Shown: one piece after another, positions 8,091-15,437 of the stretch
Layout: every line of letters begins with the position of its first letter
How positions within the stretch are numbered: position 1 is the stretch's first letter
Source of the DNA: CAYTLW01 sp964438735
Lineage (GTDB): Bacteria > Myxococcota_A > UBA9042
DNA: 36,506 bases
Assembly (NCBI GenBank): GCA_964438735.1
Contig: CAYTLW010000077.1
Span: 1-36,506 of the forward strand
Direction: 5' to 3'
Made by a program: the position numbers and the translations under genes
Notes under the pieces: model-generated
What the model was told of the DNA's origin: nothing
Seen by the model: only the letters and a program-made list of their open reading frames with translations
Databases searched by the model: none

Positions 8091-8819
8091 ATGGGTGAAG
8101 CGGCGAGAGTGGCGGTGGTGACCGGTGGCAATCGGGGGATGGGTTTAGCCACGGCGCGGGCGTTGGGGCGGTTGGGTATGAAGGTGGTGCTGACCGCTCG
8201 CGATGGGGTCAAGGGGGAGTCGGCGGCGCTGCGGCTGCGGGCCGAGGGGCTGGATGTGCAGTCGTTCACCCTGGACGTGACCAGCGCCGCCGGGTGCGTG
8301 GGGCTGGCCCGGTGGCTGGCTGACGGCCATGGCCGGGTCGATGTGCTGGTCAATAACGCTGGCGCCATCTTCGATCCGCCCGATCCGAGCAAGCCGGACG
8401 ATGCCAGCGTGCTCAAGGCCAAACCCGAGACCCTGATGCGCTCCTTCGAGACCAACACCCTGGGCGCCTTCCTGGTCAGCAAGGCCCTGGTGCCGCTCAT
8501 GCAGAAGGGCGGCTACGGCCGGGTGGTGAACGTATCTTCCGGCATGGGCCAGCTGGCCGAGATGAACGGCGGCTGGCCCGGCTACCGCATCTCCAAGACC
8601 GCCCTGAACGCGCTGACGAAGCTGATGGCCGACGAGCTCGGCGACGGCCCCATCAAGGTCAACTCCATCTGCCCCGGTTGGGTCCGCACCGACATGGGCG
8701 GCCCTGGCGCCAATCGATCGGTCGAGGAAGGCATCGACACCACGGTCTGGGCGGCGACATTACCCGATGATGGGCCGACCGGGACGTTCTTGCGGGATCG
8801 CGAGCCTATTGCCTGGTAG
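8091..8819 (+). CDS. Short-chain dehydrogenase (carbonyl-reductase-like)
   Basis: A 242-residue SDR with TGGNRGMG at 11-18, NNAG at 88-91, Ser near 149-150, and YRISK with Tyr165 and Lys169. The sequence around NTLGAFLVSKALVPLM and SICPGWVRTDMGG with a GTF-type end resembles the CBR1-like carbonyl reductase branch, NADPH enzymes that reduce ketones and aldehydes. Substrate unknown. The ATG at 8091 is chosen because GGGAG precedes it by about 7 bases; a TTG six bases upstream is also in frame. It is divergent from the radical SAM gene. Confidence 0.88.
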   Translation: MGEAARVAVVTGGNRGMGLATARALGRLGMKVVLTARDGVKGESAALRLRAEGLDVQSFTLDVTSAAGCVGLARWLADGHGRVDVLVNNAGAIFDPPDPSKPDDASVLKAKPETLMRSFETNTLGAFLVSKALVPLMQKGGYGRVVNVSSGMGQLAEMNGGWPGYRISKTALNALTKLMADELGDGPIKVNSICPGWVRTDMGGPGANRSVEEGIDTTVWAATLPDDGPTGTFLRDREPIAW

Positions 8820-8841
8820 CGCGGCCGGATGCGGCCTGGGC

Positions 8842-9366
8842 TCAGCGCTGCGCCTCGACCTGGCTCCGAACAGCGCCGACAAAGGCGTGCATCTGCTCAG
8901 CGGTCGCAAACGCCCCACGCGGCACCGTATGGCCGGCTGTAGCGCTCAGGTAGATGAAGACGTGCTCGTCCGTCACCACCACCCGCTCGACCGCTGACCA
9001 GCGGGTCTGTTGCTGGCCCTGCTCGCTGATCTCGACCAGCGCGTCGTCGCCGATCTCCAGCTTCCGCGGGCCGAGCACGCTGCGGTTGTGGCCTTCGGCG
9101 AGTTGGCGACGGGCGCTGCGGCGGACCGACCAGGCAAACAGCGCCGGCATGGCGATGACGAAGGCGACGCCGACGGCCAGCAGGGGGCCGAAGGTGAGCG
9201 CCGGGGCGCCCTGAAAGAGGGGCCACACCCCCATGCCGACGATGGCCAGGCCGACCACCATCTGCAGGGTGCGAATCATGCGCCGGGTGTGCGGCGAGGT
9301 GCGGTGATGGTGGTCGTTGAAGGCGACGATGTCTGCGACGGCGACCGTGTACTCGATGGACTGCAT
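8842..9366 (-). CDS. YcxB-like membrane protein
   Basis: A 174-residue protein with two predicted membrane segments (about 34-51 and 58-80). A basic stretch (RRSARRQ) follows, then a soluble domain with ITEQG-like EISEQGQQQTRWSAVERV and VFIYLSATAGHTVPRGAF. This order matches the YcxB-like family, whose role is unknown. AGGAGG precedes the ATG. It is transcribed towards the dehydrogenase at 8091 and away from the lipoprotein gene. Confidence 0.75.
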   Translation of the reverse strand: MQSIEYTVAVADIVAFNDHHHRTSPHTRRMIRTLQMVVGLAIVGMGVWPLFQGAPALTFGPLLAVGVAFVIAMPALFAWSVRRSARRQLAEGHNRSVLGPRKLEIGDDALVEISEQGQQQTRWSAVERVVVTDEHVFIYLSATAGHTVPRGAFATAEQMHAFVGAVRSQVEAQR

Positions 9367-9482
9367 GGTCGGGGGCCTCCTGGGGGGGAAGGTAGCAGGT
9401 GGCGGGGTGTTTGGGAGCGGGGCCGACGTGCGATACTGGCGCGCGGAACCTCCAGCTGATGACCCCGCTCACGAGGCGCGCC

Positions 9483-10622
9483 ATGCATCACCCCCTCTCG
9501 GCCCGGACCGCGATGGCCCTTCGGGTCGCCGCGCGGCCTCCCAGGACCGCGGCAGCCATGGTTGCCCTGGTGCTGCTATGCGCCAGCGCCTGCAGCAGCG
9601 AGCCCGCCGCCGAGCCAGACCCGCCCATCCGCCACAACGATCGCATGGCCGTCTGGGTCGAGTTCGTCGACCTGGCCGACACCGACAAGCGCATGGCGTT
9701 CGCGGCCAAGAACAAGCTCAACGTGCACCACGCCTTCATGATGGATCAACACGATCGCGACGACCTGCGCACCATCTGCAAGGCGGCGGCAACGCACGAC
9801 GTGGCCCTGGTGCTCTGGCCGCTGGTAGCCAAGAAGCATGGCTACTGGGCCGGCCAGTCCAACGCCGAGCTGTTCAGCGCCGAGGTGGACAAGCTGCGTG
9901 GATTTGCCGGCGATGATTGTCCGCGGCTGGACGCCATCGTCATCGACATGGAGATGCCCTACGACCGGGCGATGCAGCTGGAGACGCTGCTGGGGGCCGA
10001 TGGCAGCACCGGCAAGCTGGTGGCATTTCTGCAGGCGGGTATCGATGCGGCCGTGTTCGACAGCGCGCGGGTCCGGTACCAGAAGCTGGTGGCCGATACG
10101 AAGGCCGATGGCTTGCGGATCTTCGTGAGCAGCCTGGCCATGCTGGCCGATGACCTGGCTGACGGTGACGAGACGATTGCGAAAGCGTTGTGGACCCCGG
10201 TGCAGGGCATCGCCTGGGATCGGGTGTCGCTGCAGGTGTATCGCTCGCTCTTCGACCAGCAGTTCAAGGCCGGGCTGGGCGAGGGCGCGGCGGACTTCAC
10301 GGCCGGGCTGGTGACCTCGTACGCAGAGACCATCGCCGCGGAGTGGGGAGACAGGGCGGCGGTGGATCTGGGTAGTACGGGGGGCGGGATTTCGCTGGGT
10401 GCGGGGGTGGCTTCAGCCAAGGAGTTGCAGGCGGATATCGCGGCGGCGCTGGCCGCGGGCATTCCGGCGGGGCGGGTGCACATCTACTCGCTGGAGGGGT
10501 TGGATGGACGAGACGATGCGGCGGATTGGGTGGCTGTGCCGTTGCCCGAGAAGGCGAGTGTGGATGGGTCGACGAAGCAGATTCGGGCGTTGTTTTCGGC
10601 CTTGGATGCCATGGGCGGATAG
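9483..10622 (+). CDS. Lipoprotein, possible TIM-barrel hydrolase, function unknown
   Basis: The 379-residue product has a basic N-terminus and hydrophobic stretch ending in LLCASAC, with lipid cysteine about residue 37. The ATG at 9483 is preceded by GAGG at good spacing; the ATG at 9513 would give a shorter signal and is also possible. The mature part has repeated beta-strand/helix units: MAVWVEFVD, DVALVLWPLV, LDAIVIDMEMPYD, GLRIFVSSLAML, WDRVSLQVYRS, RVHIYSLEG. This suggests a TIM barrel in which the acidic VIDMEMP strand could be catalytic, as in some glycoside hydrolase-like lipoproteins. That is inference; no family was recognised with certainty. Ends in TAG. Confidence 0.65.
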   Translation: MHHPLSARTAMALRVAARPPRTAAAMVALVLLCASACSSEPAAEPDPPIRHNDRMAVWVEFVDLADTDKRMAFAAKNKLNVHHAFMMDQHDRDDLRTICKAAATHDVALVLWPLVAKKHGYWAGQSNAELFSAEVDKLRGFAGDDCPRLDAIVIDMEMPYDRAMQLETLLGADGSTGKLVAFLQAGIDAAVFDSARVRYQKLVADTKADGLRIFVSSLAMLADDLADGDETIAKALWTPVQGIAWDRVSLQVYRSLFDQQFKAGLGEGAADFTAGLVTSYAETIAAEWGDRAAVDLGSTGGGISLGAGVASAKELQADIAAALAAGIPAGRVHIYSLEGLDGRDDAADWVAVPLPEKASVDGSTKQIRALFSALDAMGG

Positions 10623-10628
10623 GTCGGT

Positions 10629-11564
10629 CTAATCCCCCCGGCGCCGGCCTTCACCCAACAGGCTCTCGATCTCCCCGACGCTGGACGTGTGTACGGTGAA
10701 GGCGGTAAGCGTCCCGGAAATGTGGCAGTCCAGGGGCTCGTCGCCGTGGCTCTGGCAGTGCCGCGCCCCGCTCCCGCTGGCCAGGACCAGCTCACCTCCC
10801 GCGCGCCTGGCGATGCGACGGACCATGTGCAATCCCAGGCCCATATTGCTCCAGACTCCCTGCCGATCGGGCGGCCGCCCGGCCCAGGACTTGCCGGAGA
10901 CCCCCGGCTGCATCGCCAGGCGGAGGGCGTCGGCGTCCGAGGTGATCTCCAGGTCGGGGTTGTTGCTCAGCGACGCCCGGACCCCGATGCCGGGATCCAT
11001 GCAGGCAAAGCTGAAGCGCTGATTGTCGGGCTCGAAGCGGGCGCAGTAGAGCACCGTCAACGCCTCTGAGTGCTGCGCGGAGTTCCTGACGAGCTCGCGG
11101 ATCATGTACGACAACACGCGCGACGGGCCGCAACCCTGCACCGACGGCAGGCGCGCAATGAGCGAGCGGGAGAAGTCGTCGATCACGTCGCCGGTCCGGG
11201 CCAGTCGCCGCGAGGCCACGCTCCGGAATTCCGCCAGCGCGCCGCGTGACAGGGGGATCAGGTTGTCGATCACCACCGGCGTCGCCGGCCCCACCTCGGC
11301 AGGCCGACAGTCCAGGCCCAGTGAGGTCAGCAGGTCGCTGCAAGGGCTCCTGTCGAGGTCGAGCGCCACTTGGGCGCCGCGCGCCTTCAGATCCGAGACG
11401 GCCGAAAACAGGCACAGTATCGCCGCCGGCTCGACCCGCTCGACGTCGTCAAAGACCAACTCGCAGGCCGACGCCAGCGGATGATCGGGGAGTTGACGAG
11501 ACAGTCCGAGCGCCTGCCGAATGTTCAGGTCCGCCGGGACTCTCCACTGCTTCTGGTCGGCCAT
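10629..11564 (-). CDS. STAS-like domain fused to GHKL (HATPase) domain
   Basis: A 311-residue protein. Residues 10-85 resemble a STAS-type or anti-sigma-antagonist fold (ADLNIRQALG, FDDVERVEPAAILCLFSAV). Residues 150-310 form a GHKL ATPase: N-box ELVRNSAQHSE (157-167), G1 DPGIG (190-194), G2 MGLGLHMVRR (241-250) and SGTLTAFTV. No dimerisation or phospho-accepting histidine domain is seen, so it is not a classical sensor kinase. It might act like serine-protein kinases of partner-switching systems (RsbW/SpoIIAB type) with a built-in STAS module. The ATG at 11564 has AAGGG upstream. An alternative TTG at 11621 would overlap the upstream stop. It follows the gene at 11618 by 53 bases on the same strand. 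Confidence 0.72.
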   Translation of the reverse strand: MADQKQWRVPADLNIRQALGLSRQLPDHPLASACELVFDDVERVEPAAILCLFSAVSDLKARGAQVALDLDRSPCSDLLTSLGLDCRPAEVGPATPVVIDNLIPLSRGALAEFRSVASRRLARTGDVIDDFSRSLIARLPSVQGCGPSRVLSYMIRELVRNSAQHSEALTVLYCARFEPDNQRFSFACMDPGIGVRASLSNNPDLEITSDADALRLAMQPGVSGKSWAGRPPDRQGVWSNMGLGLHMVRRIARRAGGELVLASGSGARHCQSHGDEPLDCHISGTLTAFTVHTSSVGEIESLLGEGRRRGD

Positions 11565-11617
11565 GCCTGCCCTTCGCTGGCGCCGCTGACGCTGTTTCCC
11601 GCTGGAAACAAACCCGC

Positions 11618-12352
11618 TCAATCCCAGTCCTCGATCTGGGCCTCCAGCTGTGTCACTACTTCCAGGGAGGCCTGCAGCTCCTGCCGGGCCTTTTCAAGCT
11701 CCACCAACGCCTCTGCGGGCGCCATTCGCGCGGCCTCCAGCGCCTCCTGATCGACGACCTCGGAGACCGCCTGCACGCGCAGCTTCGCCAGCCGCCGAAA
11801 CGCCTTGATGAACGCCGGCAGCGGCGGTCGTCCCGCCTTCGACTCCGCGCCCGACGCCCGACGCGCCGCGCGCACGTGGGCCTCGAAGTCGTCGCGGGCC
11901 AGGCCTTCTTCAGCGGCCAGCCGGGCCAGCTTCAGCTTCTCGTGCACATCTTTGACCGGCAGCAGCAGTACGTGATGAGACAGCGGCAGCGCCGCGGCCA
12001 CCTCCTGCGGCAGCACGCGCAGCTGCTCGGCTACGGCCACGGACTTCCAGACAAATGAATAGGACATCTGCAAATCGGCCCGTTTGCCCAATTGGCGAAA
12101 CGTCACATGGCCCCGAGATCGCCCACGAAAGGCCGCCGCATCGCCGCCGAAGAATCGCCCCAGCACCGCCTCACCGATGGCCTGCGCCGTCTCGAGGCCC
12201 TTGGCCGCGTAGATGCCGTTCAGCTCGACCACGGCCGCGTCCAATCCCGTCTGGTCGACCTCGGATTCGCCGGGCAGCGCCCCGGAGTGACCGATAGCCG
12301 CCGTCCGTTCACCGGTACTTTCATGCCTGGCGAGGTCTCTGCTCCCGGCCAT
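11618..12352 (-). CDS. Helical protein of unknown function, partner of the STAS-GHKL gene
   Basis: A 244-residue, mostly helical product. The middle (LSHHVLLLPVKDVHEKLKL, AAEEGLARDDFEAHVRAARR) recalls the helical N-terminal part of DUF1016/ParB-like DNA-binding proteins. The C-terminal 40 residues (ALVELEKARQELQASLEVV) predict a coiled coil. I cannot assign a function. The start ATG has GGAGG five bases upstream, on the opposite side of an unusually AT-rich patch (12430-12452) that could hold its promoter. It is the first gene of a likely two-gene operon with the STAS-GHKL protein. Confidence 0.6.
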   Translation of the reverse strand: MAGSRDLARHESTGERTAAIGHSGALPGESEVDQTGLDAAVVELNGIYAAKGLETAQAIGEAVLGRFFGGDAAAFRGRSRGHVTFRQLGKRADLQMSYSFVWKSVAVAEQLRVLPQEVAAALPLSHHVLLLPVKDVHEKLKLARLAAEEGLARDDFEAHVRAARRASGAESKAGRPPLPAFIKAFRRLAKLRVQAVSEVVDQEALEAARMAPAEALVELEKARQELQASLEVVTQLEAQIEDWD

Positions 12353-12425
12353 CGCGTCCTCCGTTTGTCGGCCGGCGAAGGTACTGCGGGGCCCGAAGTT
12401 CTCACAACCCGGGGTTTCCCCCTCA

Positions 12426-12452
12426 CAAGGTTGAAATAGTTTATTAAATTGC
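12426..12452. promoter_or_regulatory. AT-rich promoter-like patch between divergent genes
   Basis: The stretch TTGAAATAGTTTATTAAATT (12431-12450) is strikingly AT-rich in a GC-rich genome. It sits between the divergent starts at 12352 and 12549. It probably holds promoter elements for one or both directions; exact hexamers cannot be fixed. Confidence 0.45.
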
Positions 12453-12489
12453 GGGACTGCGGCCCCTGCCTTCTGGCTGCTATTGCATT

Positions 12490-12505
12490 AACACGCATGC
12501 GTGTT
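12490..12505. promoter_or_regulatory. 16-base perfect palindrome, possible operator
   Basis: AACACGCATGCGTGTT reads the same on both strands and lies 44 bases before the ATG at 12549, followed by a short T run. It could be a repressor operator or a hairpin. Its core (CACGC-GCGTG) resembles the palindrome GCACGCGCGTGC found before the HTH gene at 27029. Confidence 0.45.
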
Positions 12506-12548
12506 TTTGAATCCGTGCTGTCACCAGCGCCCTGCCCGGAGTGTCTCC

Positions 12549-12866
12549 ATGCCCGCCGACCCCGCCCGCCTCGACCGACTCGGCATCACCGAACACCCCA
12601 CCAGCGGTTGCTGTGGGATGCGCTACCGGGCGACAGCATGGGGGGTGATGTGCCCGCGGCCGAGGTATACCTGGAGGTGGATGAGCCGGGCGTGTGGCAT
12701 CGCCGGGTACTGGACGCTGGTGGGCGTGAGCTGTTGGGGTTGCGGCCCATGGATTGGGGGCACGAGGTGGCCTATTCGATGGACTTGGACGGGTACGTGG
12801 TGGCATTTGCTCGCGTTCGCCAAACCCCCAACCTGGCTCGAGTTCTTGACGCCGGAGGGTGAATGA
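12549..12866 (+). pseudogene. Small gene apparently carrying two compensating frameshifts
   Basis: The ATG at 12549 has GGAG 8 bases upstream and begins MPADPARLDRLGITEHP. The natural-looking coding signal then moves to the frame encoding QRLLWDALPGDSMGGDV and EVYLEVDEPGVWHRRVLD (roughly 12600-12795). It returns to the first frame for LLAFAKPPTWLEFLTPEGE, ending at TGA 12866. That stop overlaps the next gene's start. About 105 residues would result if both shifts were undone. I do not recognise the family. It may be a pseudogene or contain two sequencing indels; a real reading of one frame throughout looks less likely because each frame alone becomes unnatural. Confidence 0.45.
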
Positions 12867-13585
12867 TGGCCACCAAAGCGACCAAGATGCCCCTGTGCCG
12901 CCTCATGTCCAAGCGCGGGATAGCGTCGAGAAAACAAGCCACCACAATGGCGCGGGCAGGCCGCGTCTCGGTCGACGGTCAGGTCGTGCGCGATCCGGAG
13001 CGCTGGGTCGGGCACGATGTCGTCATCGAGGTCGACGGTGTCGTCGGACAGACCAGGCCCCACCGCGTCTACATGATGAACAAGAAGCGCGGGGTGATTT
13101 CGTCGCGCGCCGACGGATTCGGCCGGGCCGTCGTCTACGACCATCCCCTGCTGAGTGATGGCAGCTACCCGGCGGTCGGCCGCCTGGACAAAGCCTCCGA
13201 AGGGCTGCTGCTGTTCACAAACGACTCACAGCTCGCCAACCGCATGACCTCGCCAGACAGCCACATCGACAAGACCTACCACGTGAAGATCGACCGCCTG
13301 CTCACCGCCGAGGAGCTCGTCTTGCTGGGCACGTCCGAAGACCTGGACGGAGAGCTGACCTTGGAATCGACCTGGACCACCTTGCGGCATGGCGAAAAGA
13401 CCAGCTGGCTCGAGGTGCGGCTGCGCGAGGGCAAGAACCGCCAGATTCGGCGGATGCTCGAGAGGATCGACGTCGCGGTCGAGCGCCTGGTCCGCGTTCG
13501 TGTCGGGGGGCTGGAGTTGGGAGCGCTGGGCAAGGGTGAGGTTCGGGAGGTCAGCGAGGCGGAGGTTGCGGGATTGTGGGGTTGA
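12866..13585 (+). CDS. 16S/23S rRNA pseudouridine synthase, RsuA/RluB family
   Basis: The 239-residue enzyme has an N-terminal S4 RNA-binding domain (CRLMSKRGIASRKQA, GRVSVDGQVV; 11-60). It then has the catalytic motif GRLDKASEGLLL with Asp108, followed by DKTYHVKI and EGKNRQIRRML. These enzymes isomerise specific uridines in rRNA. Length is typical. Which site it modifies (RsuA, RluB, RluE or RluF type) cannot be decided. The second of two adjacent ATGs (12866) fits the GGAGGG at 12854-12859 better than the first. The start overlaps the stop of the frameshifted small gene. Confidence 0.9.
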   Translation: MATKATKMPLCRLMSKRGIASRKQATTMARAGRVSVDGQVVRDPERWVGHDVVIEVDGVVGQTRPHRVYMMNKKRGVISSRADGFGRAVVYDHPLLSDGSYPAVGRLDKASEGLLLFTNDSQLANRMTSPDSHIDKTYHVKIDRLLTAEELVLLGTSEDLDGELTLESTWTTLRHGEKTSWLEVRLREGKNRQIRRMLERIDVAVERLVRVRVGGLELGALGKGEVREVSEAEVAGLWG

Positions 13586-13790
13586 GGAGCCTCGGTGTCA
13601 CTGATGTGTTGAGACCCGATATGTCTTGAGGCCACACAGCTCGCACGCTCTTCGCCGAGTTGAATCCAAGCGCGACAGATCTTGTCGCTGAGCTCGGCGA
13701 TTCTGTCGGGAAGTGTGGCCTGCGCAGGCGCCCGCCTGCCCTGATTCGCACCGGTCAACCCGCCACCGACCACGTTCAGCATGTTTCCCG
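13586..13790. terminator. Intergenic region with two hairpins after the pseudouridine synthase
   Basis: Two inverted repeats follow the stop. One is GCGACA-gatct-TGTCGC near 13671-13687. The other is GCAGGCG-cc-CGCCTGC at 13724-13739. Neither is followed by a T tract, so an intrinsic terminator is only possible, not shown. No gene was seen in this stretch. Confidence 0.35.
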
Positions 13791-14150
13791 GTAATTATAG
13801 ACCGTTGCGGAAATCCCCTTTGTTGGGATGCGGCCCCAGATCAGGCCGTGTCGGCGCGCCGCGAACCGGCCGGCCGTCAGTTGTGGCCAGTCTTCGCGAG
13901 GTTGCGCTCTGCGTCGGGCCATTCGGCGGACTGCTCGCCAATGGAGAGTGGTACTGCGGCGGCGGGTGCAGACGCGGAGTTTCTCGTTGCGCGACGGCGA
14001 TCGGGCTGAGAGCGTGTTTTGTGGGCGTGACGCGCGCCCATCCCAGGAGAACAAGATGGCTCCCCCCGACGGCGGGCACCGCGGTGCCGCCGAGCGATCC
14101 GGATTTTTGCGTCCAAAACGAGTGGGCGCGGGCTTCAGCAGGCGGCGGCA
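13790..14150. repeat. Probable decayed interspersed repeat upstream of the PcfJ gene
   Basis: The frames here show peptide fragments CGRDARPSQ (plus strand) and GGTAVPAVGGS (minus strand). From memory these resemble the GRDARAT/GGTAVPA fragments that noncoding dispersed repeats yield when translated in Verrucomicrobiota and Planctomycetota. A perfect 14-base palindrome GGCACCGCGGTGCC lies at 14075-14088. The stretch does not look like protein-coding sequence although long frames run through it. The identification as a repeat family rests on pattern recognition alone. Confidence 0.35.
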
Positions 14151-14229
14151 GGTCCTGGTGTTGTTCTCGCATGAGGCGATTCTCTGCCTGCGGCCGGGCC
14201 CGGCACCGGCAGCCTCCATCCGCACGCCC

Positions 14230-15405
14230 ATGAGCGGCGGCTGGGTCCACTGCCGGGGCCGCGACAAGCTGTTCAATTTCAAGGGCGCGCTGCGCGACAA
14301 CCATCGCTTCCGGCGGCGGCGCCTGCTGGACTTCGGCATGGGCAGGCTGCGCGTCGGCCCGGGCACCTCCTCGGCCCTGGCCCTGGACGCCTTCCTGGAC
14401 TGCGTCGATCCCGGGCACAAGCCGCTCCTGGCGCAGCTGGAGCACCACTCCTGGCCGGTCTACGCGGCCCTGTGCCGGGCGCCGGGCATGGATCAGCTGC
14501 TGAACGACAACACGGGCCTCGCGGTGGCCCTGAGCAACCACGCGACCCTGGCCGAGCGGCCGGTTCAGTGGCCGATGCGCACCATTCGCAGGCTGTTGAA
14601 CCGAGGCAGGCGCCGGGACATCGCCGCGGCGTTGGGCTGGCCGAACCGGCAGGCGTCGGTGCGATTGCTGGCGCGGCTGACGCCAGACGCCGCGTCCGTC
14701 GCGCACCTCTGCGCCTTGAGGGAGCTGGCCCACGATCCGCGCTGGGGCCGTCGTCTGGGTCATCTGCCGCGCATCGACGTCGACATCCTTCGCCTGTTGA
14801 GCAACCCGGTCACGCGGCAGCGCTGCGAGATGAGCTTTCTGCTGGAGCTCGCCGCGACCGAGGACTGCCTGCACCTCAGCGGCACGGTCGAGCGGATGAT
14901 CGGGCACTTCGCCGCGGCCGGACGGACCCCGCCGCAGCTGCGCAGCGTCGAGCAGGTCATCGGCCTGGTCCACGAAGGACAGGCCCTGGATCGTTCGGGA
15001 CGACACCGGCTGGGCCGATTCGGGCCGCCGCCGCTGCCGGGAAACGAGCACATCATCGCCCTGACCAGCAGCGCCGAGCTCGACCGCGAGGCCCGCGCCC
15101 AGCGGAACTGCCTGGCCGGGGAGGAGAGCTACGAACAGGGCATCGCCGACGGTGAGCTCTGGATCTACCGGGTCAACGCTCCGGAGCGCTGCACGCTCGC
15201 GATCGCACGCGAAGACGAGGAGGGACCGTGGAGCATCAGCGAGCTGCACACCCGCGGCAACGGTCACCCATCGCAGCTCACCGTGTTCGCCGTCGAGCGC
15301 TGGCTACAAGCCTGCAACGCCACGACTGAAGCCGACGACACGTTCAACTCCGCTGACGTCGACTCGCGCCAGCTCGCGCTCGCCCTGGACAACTGCGGGC
15401 TTTGA
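14230..15405 (+). CDS. PcfJ-domain protein
   Basis: The C-terminal part (about 281-360) carries the PcfJ-like signature: LDREARAQRNCLAGEESYE, then GELWIYRV, CTLAIARE and GPWSISELHTRGNGHPSQ followed by VERWLQ. PcfJ-like proteins were named from conjugative plasmid pCF10; their function is unknown. The N-terminal 270 residues are helical with LSNPVTRQRC and SVEQVIGLVHEGQAL and match nothing I know. The frame is open to 13828, but the first 130 codons look noncoding; the ATG at 14230 is chosen because protein-like composition begins there, without a good Shine-Dalgarno. It lies 32 bases before the polymerase-like gene and is probably co-transcribed with it. Confidence 0.7.
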   Translation: MSGGWVHCRGRDKLFNFKGALRDNHRFRRRRLLDFGMGRLRVGPGTSSALALDAFLDCVDPGHKPLLAQLEHHSWPVYAALCRAPGMDQLLNDNTGLAVALSNHATLAERPVQWPMRTIRRLLNRGRRRDIAAALGWPNRQASVRLLARLTPDAASVAHLCALRELAHDPRWGRRLGHLPRIDVDILRLLSNPVTRQRCEMSFLLELAATEDCLHLSGTVERMIGHFAAAGRTPPQLRSVEQVIGLVHEGQALDRSGRHRLGRFGPPPLPGNEHIIALTSSAELDREARAQRNCLAGEESYEQGIADGELWIYRVNAPERCTLAIAREDEEGPWSISELHTRGNGHPSQLTVFAVERWLQACNATTEADDTFNSADVDSRQLALALDNCGL

Positions 15406-15427
15406 CCCGCCGGTCGCTCATTGGTCG

Positions 15428-15433
15428 AGGAGG
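15428..15433 (+). promoter_or_regulatory. Strong ribosome binding site fixing the polymerase-like start
   Basis: AGGAGG sits 4 bases before the ATG at 15438. This selects MTEFVHLRG as the N-terminus over an earlier in-frame start at 15402. The homology to DnaE (FVHL) also begins here. Confidence 0.75.
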
Positions 15434-15437
15434 AAAG

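Noticed and set aside
13795..15267. Long minus-strand frame of about 490 codons
   Set aside because: Antisense to the PcfJ-domain gene; no recognisable motifs.
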